Below, one piece after another: positions 24,739 through 32,493 of a stretch of 64,000 nt of DNA. Numbering within the stretch: the first letter of the stretch is position 1; each line of letters begins with the position of its first letter. The notes beneath the pieces were generated by a model. It saw only the letters and a list, made by a program, of their open reading frames with translations, made no database searches and was not told the DNA's origin. Position numbers and translations under genes: made by a program. The DNA is from JAZOXB01 sp040096185 (GTDB lineage: Bacteria > Bacillota > Clostridia > Oscillospirales > Oscillospiraceae): contig NZ_JBBMFF010000241.1 of NCBI RefSeq assembly GCF_040096185.1, forward strand, positions 5,854 to 69,853, given 5' to 3'.

Positions 24739-25161
24739 ATGACACCGGAAAAACTGCTGGAGCTTGCGCATGAGGCCCGCGAGCGCGCCTATGCGCCGTA
24801 TTCCCATTATGCTGTCGGCGCTGCACTGCTGACGAAGGACGGCCGTGTCTATCAGGGCTGCAACATTGAAAATGCCAGCTTCTCCGCCACGAACTGCGCG
24901 GAGCGCACGGCCTTTTTCAAGGCGGTGTACGACGGCTGCTATGACTTTGCCGCCATTGCCGTGGTCGGCGGTCCTGCCGGGAAGCCTGTGCAGGCTCAAG
25001 ACGAGCCGAGCGGCCCGTGCGGTGTGTGCCGTCAGGTCATGCAGGAATTCTGCGGCCCGGACTTCGAGATCCATATGCAGAAGGCCGGCGGCGGTGTGTT
25101 CACCGTAAAACTGCCCGAATTGCTGCCGTTCGGCTTTACAAAAGACAGTATGGAGGCCTAA
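24739..25161 (+). CDS. cdd: Cytidine deaminase
   Basis: A 140-residue tetrameric-type zinc enzyme that deaminates cytidine and deoxycytidine. The zinc/catalytic motifs are CAERTAF (with the glutamate) and PCGVCRQ, and the substrate loop NIENASFSATNCAER is intact. AAAGGGGAG precedes the ATG. It follows deoB by 21 nt. Its products (uridine, deoxyuridine) need a pyrimidine phosphorylase to enter the pentose pathway; none is in this window. Confidence 0.96.
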   Translation: MTPEKLLELAHEARERAYAPYSHYAVGAALLTKDGRVYQGCNIENASFSATNCAERTAFFKAVYDGCYDFAAIAVVGGPAGKPVQAQDEPSGPCGVCRQVMQEFCGPDFEIHMQKAGGGVFTVKLPELLPFGFTKDSMEA

Positions 25162-25195
25162 TTTTTGGCGCTTTTCACAAAAATTTTGCAGTGTC

Positions 25196-25224
25196 TTGAT
25201 TTTTGTACCAATTTGTGTAATAAT
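25196..25224 (+). promoter_or_regulatory. Promoter of the BMP lipoprotein gene
   Basis: TTGATT (25196-25201), a 16-17 bp spacer and the TAATAAT box (25218-25224), 40 bp upstream of the start codon. Confidence 0.6.
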
Positions 25225-25264
25225 TGCTTACGGCCTTGAGCCAAAATAAATGGAGGTTAAGAAA

Positions 25265-26536
25265 ATGAAGAAACTCTTAGCAATGCTCCTTGTTCTTGCT
25301 ATGATCTCTTGCCTGTTCGTGGCCTGTGCCAACAACGACAGCGAGACCGATGCACCCACCACTGCTCCTACGGATGAGTCCAAGACCAACGAGAGCACGG
25401 ACAACAGCGATGCGACTGAGCCCGATGATAACAACGGCGACGTCAAGATCGCGATGATCACCGACTACGGCGACATCACCGACCAGTCCTTCAACCAGAC
25501 CACCTATGAGGCTTGCCAGAAGTTTGCCGGCGACAACGGCTATGACTTCAAGTACTACAAGCCCACCGACAACTCCACTGCCGGCCGTGTTGCTTCCACC
25601 GAGCTGGCCATCGCTGACGGCTACAACGTCATCGTGATGCCGGGCTATGCCTTCGGCGGCACCATCGTTGAGGTCGCTCCGCAGTACCCCGATGTGAAGT
25701 TCATCGCGCTGGACGTCGCCAAGGGCGATCTGCTCGAGGCTGCTGTTGCCAACGCCGGTGAGACCTACGACTACAACCCCGACAACTGGAACCTCGCTGA
25801 CTACGTCGACCTGAGCAACGTTTACTGCGCTGTTTATCAGGAAGAGCTCAGCGGCTACATGGCCGGTTACGCTGCTGTCTGCCTCGGCTACACCAAGCTT
25901 GGCTTCCTCGGCGGCATGGCTGTTCCTGCTGTTATCCGCTTCGGCTACGGCTTCGTGCAGGGCGTTGACGCCGCTGCTGCTGCCAAGGGTGTTGAGGGCG
26001 TTGAGGTCAACTACATCTACGGCGGCCAGTTCAACGGCGACGGCGACATCACCGCTGTTATGGACACCTGGTATTCCAACGGCACTCAGCTGGTCTTCGC
26101 TTGCGGCGGCGGCATCTTCACCTCTGCTGCTGAGGCTGCTCAGAAGGTCAACGGCAAGGTCATCGGCGTCGACACCGACCAGTCCGCTGTCATCGACGGC
26201 GGCTACGGCGAAGGCATGACTGTTACCTCCGCTATGAAGGGCCTTGCTCCCACCACCATCGACACCCTGACCGATGTCATTGTCAATGGCAACTGGGCCA
26301 ACTACGCCGGCAAGATCGAGACCCTGGGCCTCGTCTCTGCTGACGATCCTTCCGCGAACTATGTCCAGCTCCCGCTCGAGACCACGCAGTGGGCAGACGG
26401 CAAGTTCACCGTTGAGGATTACACCGCTCTCGTCGCTGATATGTTCAACGGCAAGGTGAAGGTCTCCAACGACACCACTGTCGAGCCGACCGTCTCCAAC
26501 ATCGCTGTGAACTACCTCGGCAACATCAAGGGCTAA
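25265..26536 (+). CDS. BMP-family nucleoside-binding lipoprotein of an ABC transporter
   Basis: A 423-residue substrate-binding lipoprotein. The start at 25265 follows GGAGG. The signal sequence ends in the lipobox LFVAC with lipidated C21. An acidic, Thr-rich linker (about 25-60) precedes the BMP/PnrA-like domain, recognised by IAMITDYGDITDQSFNQ, VAPQYPDVKFIALDV and VIGVDTDQSAV. Such proteins bind purine or pyrimidine nucleosides outside the membrane. ATPase and permease genes for the same type of system lie at 27810-31434, separated from this gene by an antisense rpe. Codon use is more biased than in neighbouring genes (many gct, acc), suggesting high expression. Confidence 0.92.
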   Translation: MKKLLAMLLVLAMISCLFVACANNDSETDAPTTAPTDESKTNESTDNSDATEPDDNNGDVKIAMITDYGDITDQSFNQTTYEACQKFAGDNGYDFKYYKPTDNSTAGRVASTELAIADGYNVIVMPGYAFGGTIVEVAPQYPDVKFIALDVAKGDLLEAAVANAGETYDYNPDNWNLADYVDLSNVYCAVYQEELSGYMAGYAAVCLGYTKLGFLGGMAVPAVIRFGYGFVQGVDAAAAAKGVEGVEVNYIYGGQFNGDGDITAVMDTWYSNGTQLVFACGGGIFTSAAEAAQKVNGKVIGVDTDQSAVIDGGYGEGMTVTSAMKGLAPTTIDTLTDVIVNGNWANYAGKIETLGLVSADDPSANYVQLPLETTQWADGKFTVEDYTALVADMFNGKVKVSNDTTVEPTVSNIAVNYLGNIKG

Positions 26537-26554
26537 TTCCCCATAAGGAACCGC

Positions 26555-26584
26555 AAAAGGACGGGCTTCGGCCCGTCCTTTTTG
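26555..26584 (+). terminator. Terminator after the BMP lipoprotein gene
   Basis: A stem AAGGACGGGC / GCCCGTCCTT with a TTCG loop and a T run, 20 nt after the stop. It would make the lipoprotein mRNA separate from the transporter genes. Confidence 0.9.
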
Positions 26585-26673
26585 TATGCCGACGCGTTCG
26601 GACAACGAAAGCTGCTCAGCCGAAAACCGGGCCGACCTATTACAAAGTCAGCCCGGCTATTTTCTTGCTTATC

Positions 26674-27375
26674 TTATTTTACTGCCCGCAGAACTGCAAT
26701 ATTGCGCTTTCCTATTACGGCGTACATTCTCTGGATGTTTTCGCTTAGAGAAGCGCCCTTCCAGAAGACGCTGGAGCTGCCGCCGACGAACATCGTCGCC
26801 CCGGCCTGCCGCATTTTCTCCGCATTTTCAAAGCTGACGTTTCCGTCTACCTCGATCTCCAGATCCGGGTAGCCGTTTTCGTCCAGAAATGCGCGCAGAT
26901 CGCGCAGCTTCTGCAGCATGGCCGGAACGAGCTGCTGACCGGCAAAGCCGGGATCGACCGTCATGACCAGCACGCCTGCCAGATCGGGCAGCAGATAGCG
27001 GATCACATCATACGGCGTCGCAGGATTGATCGCGAGCATCGGCTTTCCGCCCAGCGCGGCGATCGCACCGATCGTGCGATGGATGTGCGGCGTGCTCTCC
27101 CAGTGCACCGAGACATACTCGCCCGGCTGGATCGCAAAGCATGAGAGCTTCGTATCGGGCCGCGAGATCATCAGATGAATGTCCAGCGGGATCGGCGTCA
27201 GCTTGCGCAGCTGCCTGCAGAAATCCGTGCCCAGCGCATAGTTCGGCACGAATTCTCCATCCATGATATCGACATGCAGGGCGTCGATGCCGCACTGTTC
27301 GAAAACCTCCAGCGTCTGCGCCATGCGGGAAAAGTCAACACACATCAGCGAGGGTAAAAGCTTGGGCGTGTTCAT
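26674..27375 (-). CDS. Ribulose-phosphate 3-epimerase family protein
   Basis: A 233-residue TIM-barrel enzyme. Marks are the N-terminal LLPSLMCVDFSRM, the metal/acid motif HVDIMDGEFVPN, DIHLMISRP, VMTVDPGFAGQ, and the phosphate-binding end VGGSSSVFW, as in ribulose-5-P epimerases and allulose-6-P epimerases. The spacing and motifs are complete, so it is probably active. GAGGAGAGCACAACG precedes the ATG. It is antisense to its neighbours and sits just downstream of a broken PfkB kinase gene on the same strand. That pairing suggests a sugar-utilisation pair inserted inside the nucleoside transporter locus. The exact sugar phosphate cannot be read. Confidence 0.85.
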   Translation of the reverse strand: MNTPKLLPSLMCVDFSRMAQTLEVFEQCGIDALHVDIMDGEFVPNYALGTDFCRQLRKLTPIPLDIHLMISRPDTKLSCFAIQPGEYVSVHWESTPHIHRTIGAIAALGGKPMLAINPATPYDVIRYLLPDLAGVLVMTVDPGFAGQQLVPAMLQKLRDLRAFLDENGYPDLEIEVDGNVSFENAEKMRQAGATMFVGGSSSVFWKGASLSENIQRMYAVIGKRNIAVLRAVK

Positions 27376-27425
27376 CGTTGTGCTCTCCTCTTATTTTCGG
27401 ACTTCGGGATAGGTGCTTTGACAGG

Positions 27426-27569
27426 TCAGCCATTATCTGTGCCGGAAATCAGCGCCGTGACCTCGGCCTCCGTCGGGATCGAGGTCAGCGCGCCCCGCCG
27501 CGATACCGTGATTGCTGCCGCGGCGTTGGCAAACGCGATGCTGCGCTGTTCAAGAAAAGGGTGAAGCAT
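27426..27569 (-). pseudogene. C-terminal remnant of a PfkB-family sugar kinase
   Basis: Reading the minus strand gives the 40-odd C-terminal residues of a ribokinase/fructokinase, ending FANAAAAITVSRRG, then SIPTEAEVTALI and a stop at 27426. Intact PfkB kinases are about 310-320 residues. Everything upstream, including the ATP site, is missing, and the homology fades near 27570. The remnant precedes the rpe-like gene on the same strand, as expected for a former kinase-epimerase pair. Confidence 0.75.
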
Positions 27570-27612
27570 GCGCTGAGCGGCGGACGGCTGTAAAAATTGT
27601 TCGACATATCCG

Positions 27613-27637
27613 GGACGGGCTTTGACCCGTCCTTTTT
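27613..27637 (+). terminator. Orphan terminator, near-duplicate of the one after the BMP gene
   Basis: GGACGGG-CTTTGA-CCCGTCC followed by TTTTT. It is almost the same sequence as the terminator at 26555-26584, but no plus-strand gene ends here. It probably marks the other edge of the segment inserted between the lipoprotein and ATPase genes. Confidence 0.65.
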
Positions 27638-27745
27638 CGATCCGTCAAAATGCTGCAAAATACATGCTTGCGCCAGGGATAAAATACTACTTTTGGTTGA
27701 AATGCATAAAAAAATGAAAAAGTTAGCTGCGAGAGCTTTTTGTGT

Positions 27746-27774
27746 TTGAAATCAAACATGGAATTGATTATAAT
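27746..27774 (+). promoter_or_regulatory. Promoter of the nucleoside ABC transporter operon, with an inverted repeat over the -35
   Basis: TTGAAA (27746-27751), a 17-bp spacer and TATAAT (27769-27774). A perfect 7-bp inverted repeat TGTTTGA-N2-TCAAACA (27743-27758) covers the -35 box, which is a good operator position. The regulator is unknown. Confidence 0.7.
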
Positions 27775-27809
27775 AGAATCTGAAACCATAAGAGAGGGAG
27801 GCAATCGGT

Positions 27810-29351
27810 TTGGGTAACGAACAGTATGCAATCGAAATGCTGAATATCACCAAGCGGTTCCCCGGTATCATTGCAAACGACAACATCACGCTCCAGCTTC
27901 GCCATGGCGAGATCCATGCGCTCCTCGGCGAAAACGGCGCAGGCAAGTCCACGCTGATGAGCGTCCTGTTCGGCCTGTATCAGGCGGAAGAGGGCATTAT
28001 CAAGAAGGATGGCGTGGAAGTCAAGATCAATGATCCGAACGATGCCAATGCACTGGGCATTGGCATGGTGCATCAGCACTTCAAGCTCGTGGAGTGCTTT
28101 ACGGTGCTTGAAAACATCATCCTCGGCGTGGAGCCGAACAAGGCGGGCTTCCTGCAGATGGATCAGGCCCGGGAAAAGGTCATGAAGCTCTCTGAGCAGT
28201 ATGGCCTGCACGTCGACCCCGATGCTCTCATCGAGGACATCACCGTCGGCATGCAGCAGCGCACGGAGATCCTCAAGATGCTCTACCGCGACAATGAGAT
28301 CCTGATCTTCGATGAGCCGACTGCCGTTTTGACGCCGCAGGAGATCGAAGAGCTCATGGACATCATGCGCGGCCTGGCAGAGGAAGGCAAGTCCATCCTC
28401 TTCATCTCCCACAAGCTCAACGAGATCATGGCCGTGGCGGACCGCTGCACTGTCCTGCGCAAGGGCAAGTACATCGGCACCGTGGACATCAAGAACACGA
28501 CGAAGGAAGAGCTTTCCCGCATGATGGTCGGCCGCGATGTGGAATTTGCCGTCCACAAGGAGCCTGCCAAGCCCGGCAAGCCCATCCTGGAGGTCAAGGG
28601 CCTCACGGTTGCTTCAAAGCTCCACCACAACAACGCCGTCAAGCAGGTCTCGTTCAACGTGCGCGAGGGCGAGATCGTCTGTATCGCCGGCATCGACGGA
28701 AACGGCCAGACGGAGCTCGTCTACGGCCTGACCGGCCTCGAACCTGTGAAAGAGGGTACGGTCACGCTGTGCGGTCAGGATATCACGAATATGCAGATCC
28801 GCAAGCGTTCCATCCTCGGCATGAGCCACATCCCGGAGGATCGTCATAAGCACGGCCTCGTGCTGGACTATACGCTCGAGGACAACCTCGTGCTGCAGCG
28901 CTACTTTGAGCCGCAGTTCGTCAACGGTGCGGGCTTCCTGAAGCGCAAGAACATCCGTACCTATGCCGAGCACCTCATCGACCAGTACGACGTCCGCTCT
29001 GGTCAGGGGCCCATCACACTGGCGCGCGCCATGTCCGGCGGCAACCAGCAGAAGGCGATCATCGCCCGCGAGATCGATAAGGACCCGCAGCTGCTCATCG
29101 CCGTGCAGCCGACCCGCGGCCTCGACGTCGGCGCCATTGAGTACATCCACAGGCAGATCGTCGCTCAGCGCGACAAGAACAAAGCCGTTCTCCTCGTCTC
29201 GCTGGAGCTGGACGAGGTCATGAGCCTCTCCGACCGCATCCTCGTCATGTACGAGGGCGAGATCGTCGGCGAGCTCGATCCGAAGAAAACGACTGTTGAA
29301 GAGCTCGGCCTCTATATGGCCGGTGCAAAGAGGGAGGTGCACGGGGCATGA
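27810..29351 (+). CDS. Nucleoside ABC transporter, ATP-binding protein (tandem ATPase)
   Basis: A 513-residue protein with two ABC cassettes, as in NupO/sugar-type importers. Cassette 1 has Walker A GENGAGKST (about 42-50) and Walker B ILIFDEPTAVL. Cassette 2 has the degenerate Walker A GIDGNGQTEL, signature LSGG-like MSGGNQQK, and a modified Walker B LLIAVQPTRGLD. Degeneracy of the second site is normal for this family. The start is TTG at 27810 with GGGAGG 9 nt upstream. Its stop overlaps the first permease start. It drives uptake of nucleosides captured by the BMP lipoprotein. Confidence 0.93.
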   Translation: MGNEQYAIEMLNITKRFPGIIANDNITLQLRHGEIHALLGENGAGKSTLMSVLFGLYQAEEGIIKKDGVEVKINDPNDANALGIGMVHQHFKLVECFTVLENIILGVEPNKAGFLQMDQAREKVMKLSEQYGLHVDPDALIEDITVGMQQRTEILKMLYRDNEILIFDEPTAVLTPQEIEELMDIMRGLAEEGKSILFISHKLNEIMAVADRCTVLRKGKYIGTVDIKNTTKEELSRMMVGRDVEFAVHKEPAKPGKPILEVKGLTVASKLHHNNAVKQVSFNVREGEIVCIAGIDGNGQTELVYGLTGLEPVKEGTVTLCGQDITNMQIRKRSILGMSHIPEDRHKHGLVLDYTLEDNLVLQRYFEPQFVNGAGFLKRKNIRTYAEHLIDQYDVRSGQGPITLARAMSGGNQQKAIIAREIDKDPQLLIAVQPTRGLDVGAIEYIHRQIVAQRDKNKAVLLVSLELDEVMSLSDRILVMYEGEIVGELDPKKTTVEELGLYMAGAKREVHGA

Positions 29352-30493
29352 AAAAGCGCAAGTCTCTGCTGCGCAGCGACAGCTTCCAGACCCTTCTGAC
29401 CTCTCTGCTGTGCATCATTCTCGGCGTGGCCATCGGCTATGTCGTCCTGCTCATCATCAACCCCGCGGGCGCATGGAAGTCCATGTCCGCCCTGCTGAAG
29501 AATTTCTTCCATTATCCGGCGGGCAAGCTGCGCATGAAGTATTTCGGCCAGACGCTCGTCCGCACGGCGCCGCTGCTGATGTGTGCGCTGTCCATCCTGT
29601 TCGCCTATAAGGTCGGCATGTTCAACATCGGCGCGGCCGGTCAGTATGTCGCGGGCGCATGCGTCGGCCTTTATGCCGCGATCGCCTGGCAGCTGCCGTG
29701 GTACCTGTGCCTGCTGCTGGCTATTGCTGCCGGCGCGTTCCTCGGTGCCATTTCCGGTGCGCTGCGTACCTACTGCAATGTCAACGTTGTCATCTCCGGC
29801 ATCATGCTCAACTGGATCGCCCTGTATCTGACGAACCTGATCCTGACAACGGTCAAGCACCCGAACAGCCCCTATACGAAGTCCCTGACGGCGGCTAACC
29901 CCTCGGCTCTCATCCCGAGCCTCGGCCTGAGCAAGCTGTTTGCAGGCGAGAAGACCGTGACCATTGCCATCCCGCTTGCTATCCTCATGGCGGTCCTCGT
30001 TTGGGTCATCCTGAACAAGACGAAGTTCGGCTATGAGCTGAAGGCGACCGGCTTCAACTTTAACGCTGCGAAGTACTGCGGCATGAAGGAAAACCGCAAC
30101 GTCATCCTTACGATGGTCATCGCGGGCGGTCTTGCCGGTATGGGTGCAGGCCTGTACTATCTGACCGGCATCGAGGACTGGGAGACGACGATCTCCTCCG
30201 TTCCGGGCATGGGCTTCAACGGCATCGCCGTTGCCTTCCTCGGTGGTCTGAGCCCCTTTGGCTCCATTCTCGCCTCGTTCTTCATCCAGCATATCACGAC
30301 CGGCGGCGGCAATGTCGACCTGACGGTCTATTCCCCGCAGATCTCCAGCCTGATCTCCAGCCTCATCATCTTCCTGTGCGCGTTCAGCGGCTTCCTGAAG
30401 GAGCGCCTGCAGGCCTCGCTGCGGAAGGGCGATGAGCGCCGTGCCGCGCGCGCCAAGCTTGCGGAAGAACAGAAAGGAGGTGCGCAGAAATGA
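29348..30493 (+). CDS. Nucleoside ABC transporter permease 1
   Basis: A 381-residue membrane protein of the BPD_transp_2 family (NupP-like), with about eight spans. Typical segments are IGAAGQYVAGACVG, NVVISGIMLNWIALYL, and FNGIAVAFLGGLSPFGSI. The cytosolic N-terminus is basic (MKKRKSLLRSD) and the C-terminus is a charged tail. The start overlaps the ATPase stop (ATGA). The next permease again overlaps by 4 nt, so the three genes are translated as one unit. Confidence 0.92.
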   Translation: MKKRKSLLRSDSFQTLLTSLLCIILGVAIGYVVLLIINPAGAWKSMSALLKNFFHYPAGKLRMKYFGQTLVRTAPLLMCALSILFAYKVGMFNIGAAGQYVAGACVGLYAAIAWQLPWYLCLLLAIAAGAFLGAISGALRTYCNVNVVISGIMLNWIALYLTNLILTTVKHPNSPYTKSLTAANPSALIPSLGLSKLFAGEKTVTIAIPLAILMAVLVWVILNKTKFGYELKATGFNFNAAKYCGMKENRNVILTMVIAGGLAGMGAGLYYLTGIEDWETTISSVPGMGFNGIAVAFLGGLSPFGSILASFFIQHITTGGGNVDLTVYSPQISSLISSLIIFLCAFSGFLKERLQASLRKGDERRAARAKLAEEQKGGAQK

Positions 30494-31434
30494 CACTGCT
30501 GATCCAGTATACGATCATTTTTGCCTCGGTCCTGCTTCTCGTCGCCCTGGGCGGCTGCTTCTCGGAGCGTTCCGGCGTCATCAACATCGGCCTTGAGGGC
30601 ATCATGGTCATCGGCGCACTCGGCGGCGCACTTGTCATGAAATTCCTGCCGGTCTCCGTCGGCGCACCGGTCATGGTCCTGACGGTCATCCTCGCCAGCG
30701 CTGCGGCGGGCCTGCTGTATTCGCTGCTGCTCGCCGTTGCCTCGATCACGTTCCGCGCGGACCAGACCATCACCGGCACGGCCATGAACCTGCTGGCAAC
30801 GGCTGCTGCGACTGTCGCGGTCAAGGCTATGAACGCGTCGATGTCCGGTGGCAACGACGTTTCCTCCGATATCTCCTACATCGAGCCGAAGAAGCTCTTC
30901 ATCCTGAACATCGGCAAATTCGAGTTCAACTGGTTCATGCTGGTTGCCGTCATTGCACTGATCGTCTCGTTCGCTGTGCTGTATAAGACGCGCTTCGGCC
31001 TGCGCCTGCGTGCCTGCGGCGAGCATCCGCAGGCGGCGGACTCCGTCGGCATCAACGTCTACAAGATGCGTTATGCCGGTGTCATGATCTCCGGCGTGCT
31101 CGGCGGCCTCGGCGGCATCGCTTTCATCACGGCCGGCGTCAGTGTCTGGAAGTTTGAATACGGCGTCGCGGGCTTCGGCTTCCTGGCCCTCGCCGTCATG
31201 ATCTTCGGCGGCTGGAGTCCGGTGAAGATCGCACTGGCTGCGATCCTGTTCGGCTTCTTCCGCGCTTTGGGCAATGTCTACTCCGGCTTTGACTTCCTGC
31301 TCAAGCTCAACATGCCCAGCGTTGTTTACAACATGCTGCCCTACTTCGTCTCCCTCATCGTTCTGGCCTTCACGTCCAAAAAGTCCAGAGCCCCGAAGGC
31401 TGAGGGCATCCCCTACGATAAGGGTCAGCGCTGA
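30490..31434 (+). CDS. Nucleoside ABC transporter permease 2
   Basis: A 314-residue BPD_transp_2 permease (NupQ-like), the partner of permease 1. Marks include LGGCFSERSGVINIGLEGIM, a DQTITGTAMNLLA segment, RLRACGEHPQAADSVGINV and GFGFLALAVMIFGGW. It has about eight spans, with a ribosome site AGAAAGGAGG inside the previous gene. It ends the transporter operon; uridine kinase follows after a hairpin and a repeat element. Confidence 0.92.
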   Translation: MTLLIQYTIIFASVLLLVALGGCFSERSGVINIGLEGIMVIGALGGALVMKFLPVSVGAPVMVLTVILASAAAGLLYSLLLAVASITFRADQTITGTAMNLLATAAATVAVKAMNASMSGGNDVSSDISYIEPKKLFILNIGKFEFNWFMLVAVIALIVSFAVLYKTRFGLRLRACGEHPQAADSVGINVYKMRYAGVMISGVLGGLGGIAFITAGVSVWKFEYGVAGFGFLALAVMIFGGWSPVKIALAAILFGFFRALGNVYSGFDFLLKLNMPSVVYNMLPYFVSLIVLAFTSKKSRAPKAEGIPYDKGQR

Positions 31435-31450
31435 GTCCTGTTCAAACCGG

Positions 31451-31482
31451 TTCTCCTGCTCCCGCTTTCGGGGGCAGGAGAA
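31451..31482 (+). terminator. Hairpin after the permease operon
   Basis: A 13-bp stem (31451-31463 with 31470-31482, one G-T pair). No T run follows directly because the repeat element begins within 4 nt; the element's own hairpin at 31643-31672 ends in TTTTTT and may complete termination. Confidence 0.5.
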
Positions 31483-31485
31483 TCC

Positions 31486-31678
31486 CAGACTGTCAAAAAA
31501 CCTGCACAGCCGAAAGTTTCGGAGGGAAGAAAAGCGTGAAAGGAAACCGTCAGGGTGTCCTTTCACGTCAAATAACCCGCCGCAGCGGCAGAATTGCAAA
31601 ATCATGCTGCAAAATTTAATTTTGCAATTCTGAAAGCAGCTTGTCAAAAAAGTCCAAAGGGACTTTTTTGACAAGCTG
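31486..31678 (+). mobile_element. 193-bp MITE-like element, copy B, with target duplication
   Basis: The ends CAGACTGTCAAAAAA and TTTTTTGACAAGCTG are inverted repeats matching at 13 of 15 positions. AATCC occurs directly on both sides (31481-31485 and 31679-31683), as expected for a 5-bp target-site duplication. It encodes no protein. The right part holds an AGAATTGCAAAAT...ATTTTGCAATTCT palindrome and a 13-bp hairpin with a T6 tract. Copy C at 43685-43877 is also 193 bp, and copy A at 14276 is a deletion derivative. Confidence 0.8.
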
Positions 31679-31730
31679 AATCCTTTGCACCGGGACAAGC
31701 AGCCCGGTATTTCGATAGAGGAGAAATAGA

Positions 31731-32351
31731 ATGTCAAATATCATTGTGCTGGGTATCGCAGGCGGCAGCGGCAGCGGCAAAACAACGCTCATGAAGAACC
31801 TGATCGCTCGTTTTCAGGACGATGTCACCGTGCTCAGCCACGATAATTACTATCGGCCCTATGACGAGCTGACCATCGAGGAGCGCCGCAAGCTCAACTA
31901 TGATCATCCGGACGCCTTCGATACCGACATGATGATCGGCCACTTGAAGGAGCTGAAGGCCGGGCACAGCATCGAATGCCCCGTCTACGACTATGCGACC
32001 TATTCCCGCACGAGCGAAACCGTTACGGTCGAGCCGCGCAAGGTCATTCTGGTCGAGGGTATCCTGATCTTCGAGAACCACGCCCTGTGCGATCAGATGG
32101 ATATCAAGATCTTTGTGGATACGGACGCTGATGTCCGCCTTATCCGCCGCATCCGCCGCGACGTTGCAAAGCGCGGCCGCAGCCTCGATTCTGTGCTCGG
32201 CCAGTATCTTGCAACGGTCAAGCCCATGCACGAGCAGTTCGTGGAGCCGAGCAAAAAAAATGCTGATCTCGTCGTGCTCGAGGGCGGCAAGAATCTGGTC
32301 GCACTCGAAATGATCATCGACCGCATCCAGCGCCACATCGACAGCAATTGA
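31731..32351 (+). CDS. udk: Uridine kinase
   Basis: A 206-residue P-loop kinase that phosphorylates uridine and cytidine. The P-loop GIAGGSGSGKTTL is at residues 8-20, SHDNYYRPYDEL follows, and the substrate/lid region contains FDTDMM, YDYATYSR and RLIRRIRRD. The ribosome site is GAGGAGA. It is transcribed in the same direction as the nucleoside transporter and ends at a strong terminator, just before the microcompartment regulon. Confidence 0.95.
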   Translation: MSNIIVLGIAGGSGSGKTTLMKNLIARFQDDVTVLSHDNYYRPYDELTIEERRKLNYDHPDAFDTDMMIGHLKELKAGHSIECPVYDYATYSRTSETVTVEPRKVILVEGILIFENHALCDQMDIKIFVDTDADVRLIRRIRRDVAKRGRSLDSVLGQYLATVKPMHEQFVEPSKKNADLVVLEGGKNLVALEMIIDRIQRHIDSN

Positions 32352-32363
32352 AGAAGGTCTTCT

Positions 32364-32400
32364 CTCCGGGCGGCCCATTCGGCCGCCCGGAGTTGTTTTT
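32364..32400 (+). terminator. Terminator after udk
   Basis: A 12-bp GC-rich stem (32364-32375 with 32381-32392), a 5-nt loop and TTGTTTTT. Confidence 0.9.
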
Positions 32401-32412
32401 CAGAATGGGGGA

Positions 32413-32441
32413 TTGACAGTGGCCTTCCGGCGTGCTATACT
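32413..32441 (+). promoter_or_regulatory. Promoter of the DeoR-type regulator gene
   Basis: TTGACA (32413-32418), a 17-bp spacer and TATACT (32436-32441). The DeoR-type operator starts 6 bp after the -10. Confidence 0.85.
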
Positions 32442-32446
32442 GCTTA

Positions 32447-32464
32447 TGAGCGATTTATGAGCGA
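32447..32464 (+). promoter_or_regulatory. Candidate DeoR-family operator 1 (autoregulatory)
   Basis: Two direct TGAGCGA repeats, starting at 32447 and 32458 (11-bp period), lie at the expected transcription start of the regulator gene. The same pair occurs at 33274 and 33481, and I saw it nowhere else. Confidence 0.7.
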
Positions 32465-32493
32465 AATTAACGTTCTGGTTACGGAGGTGCAGT

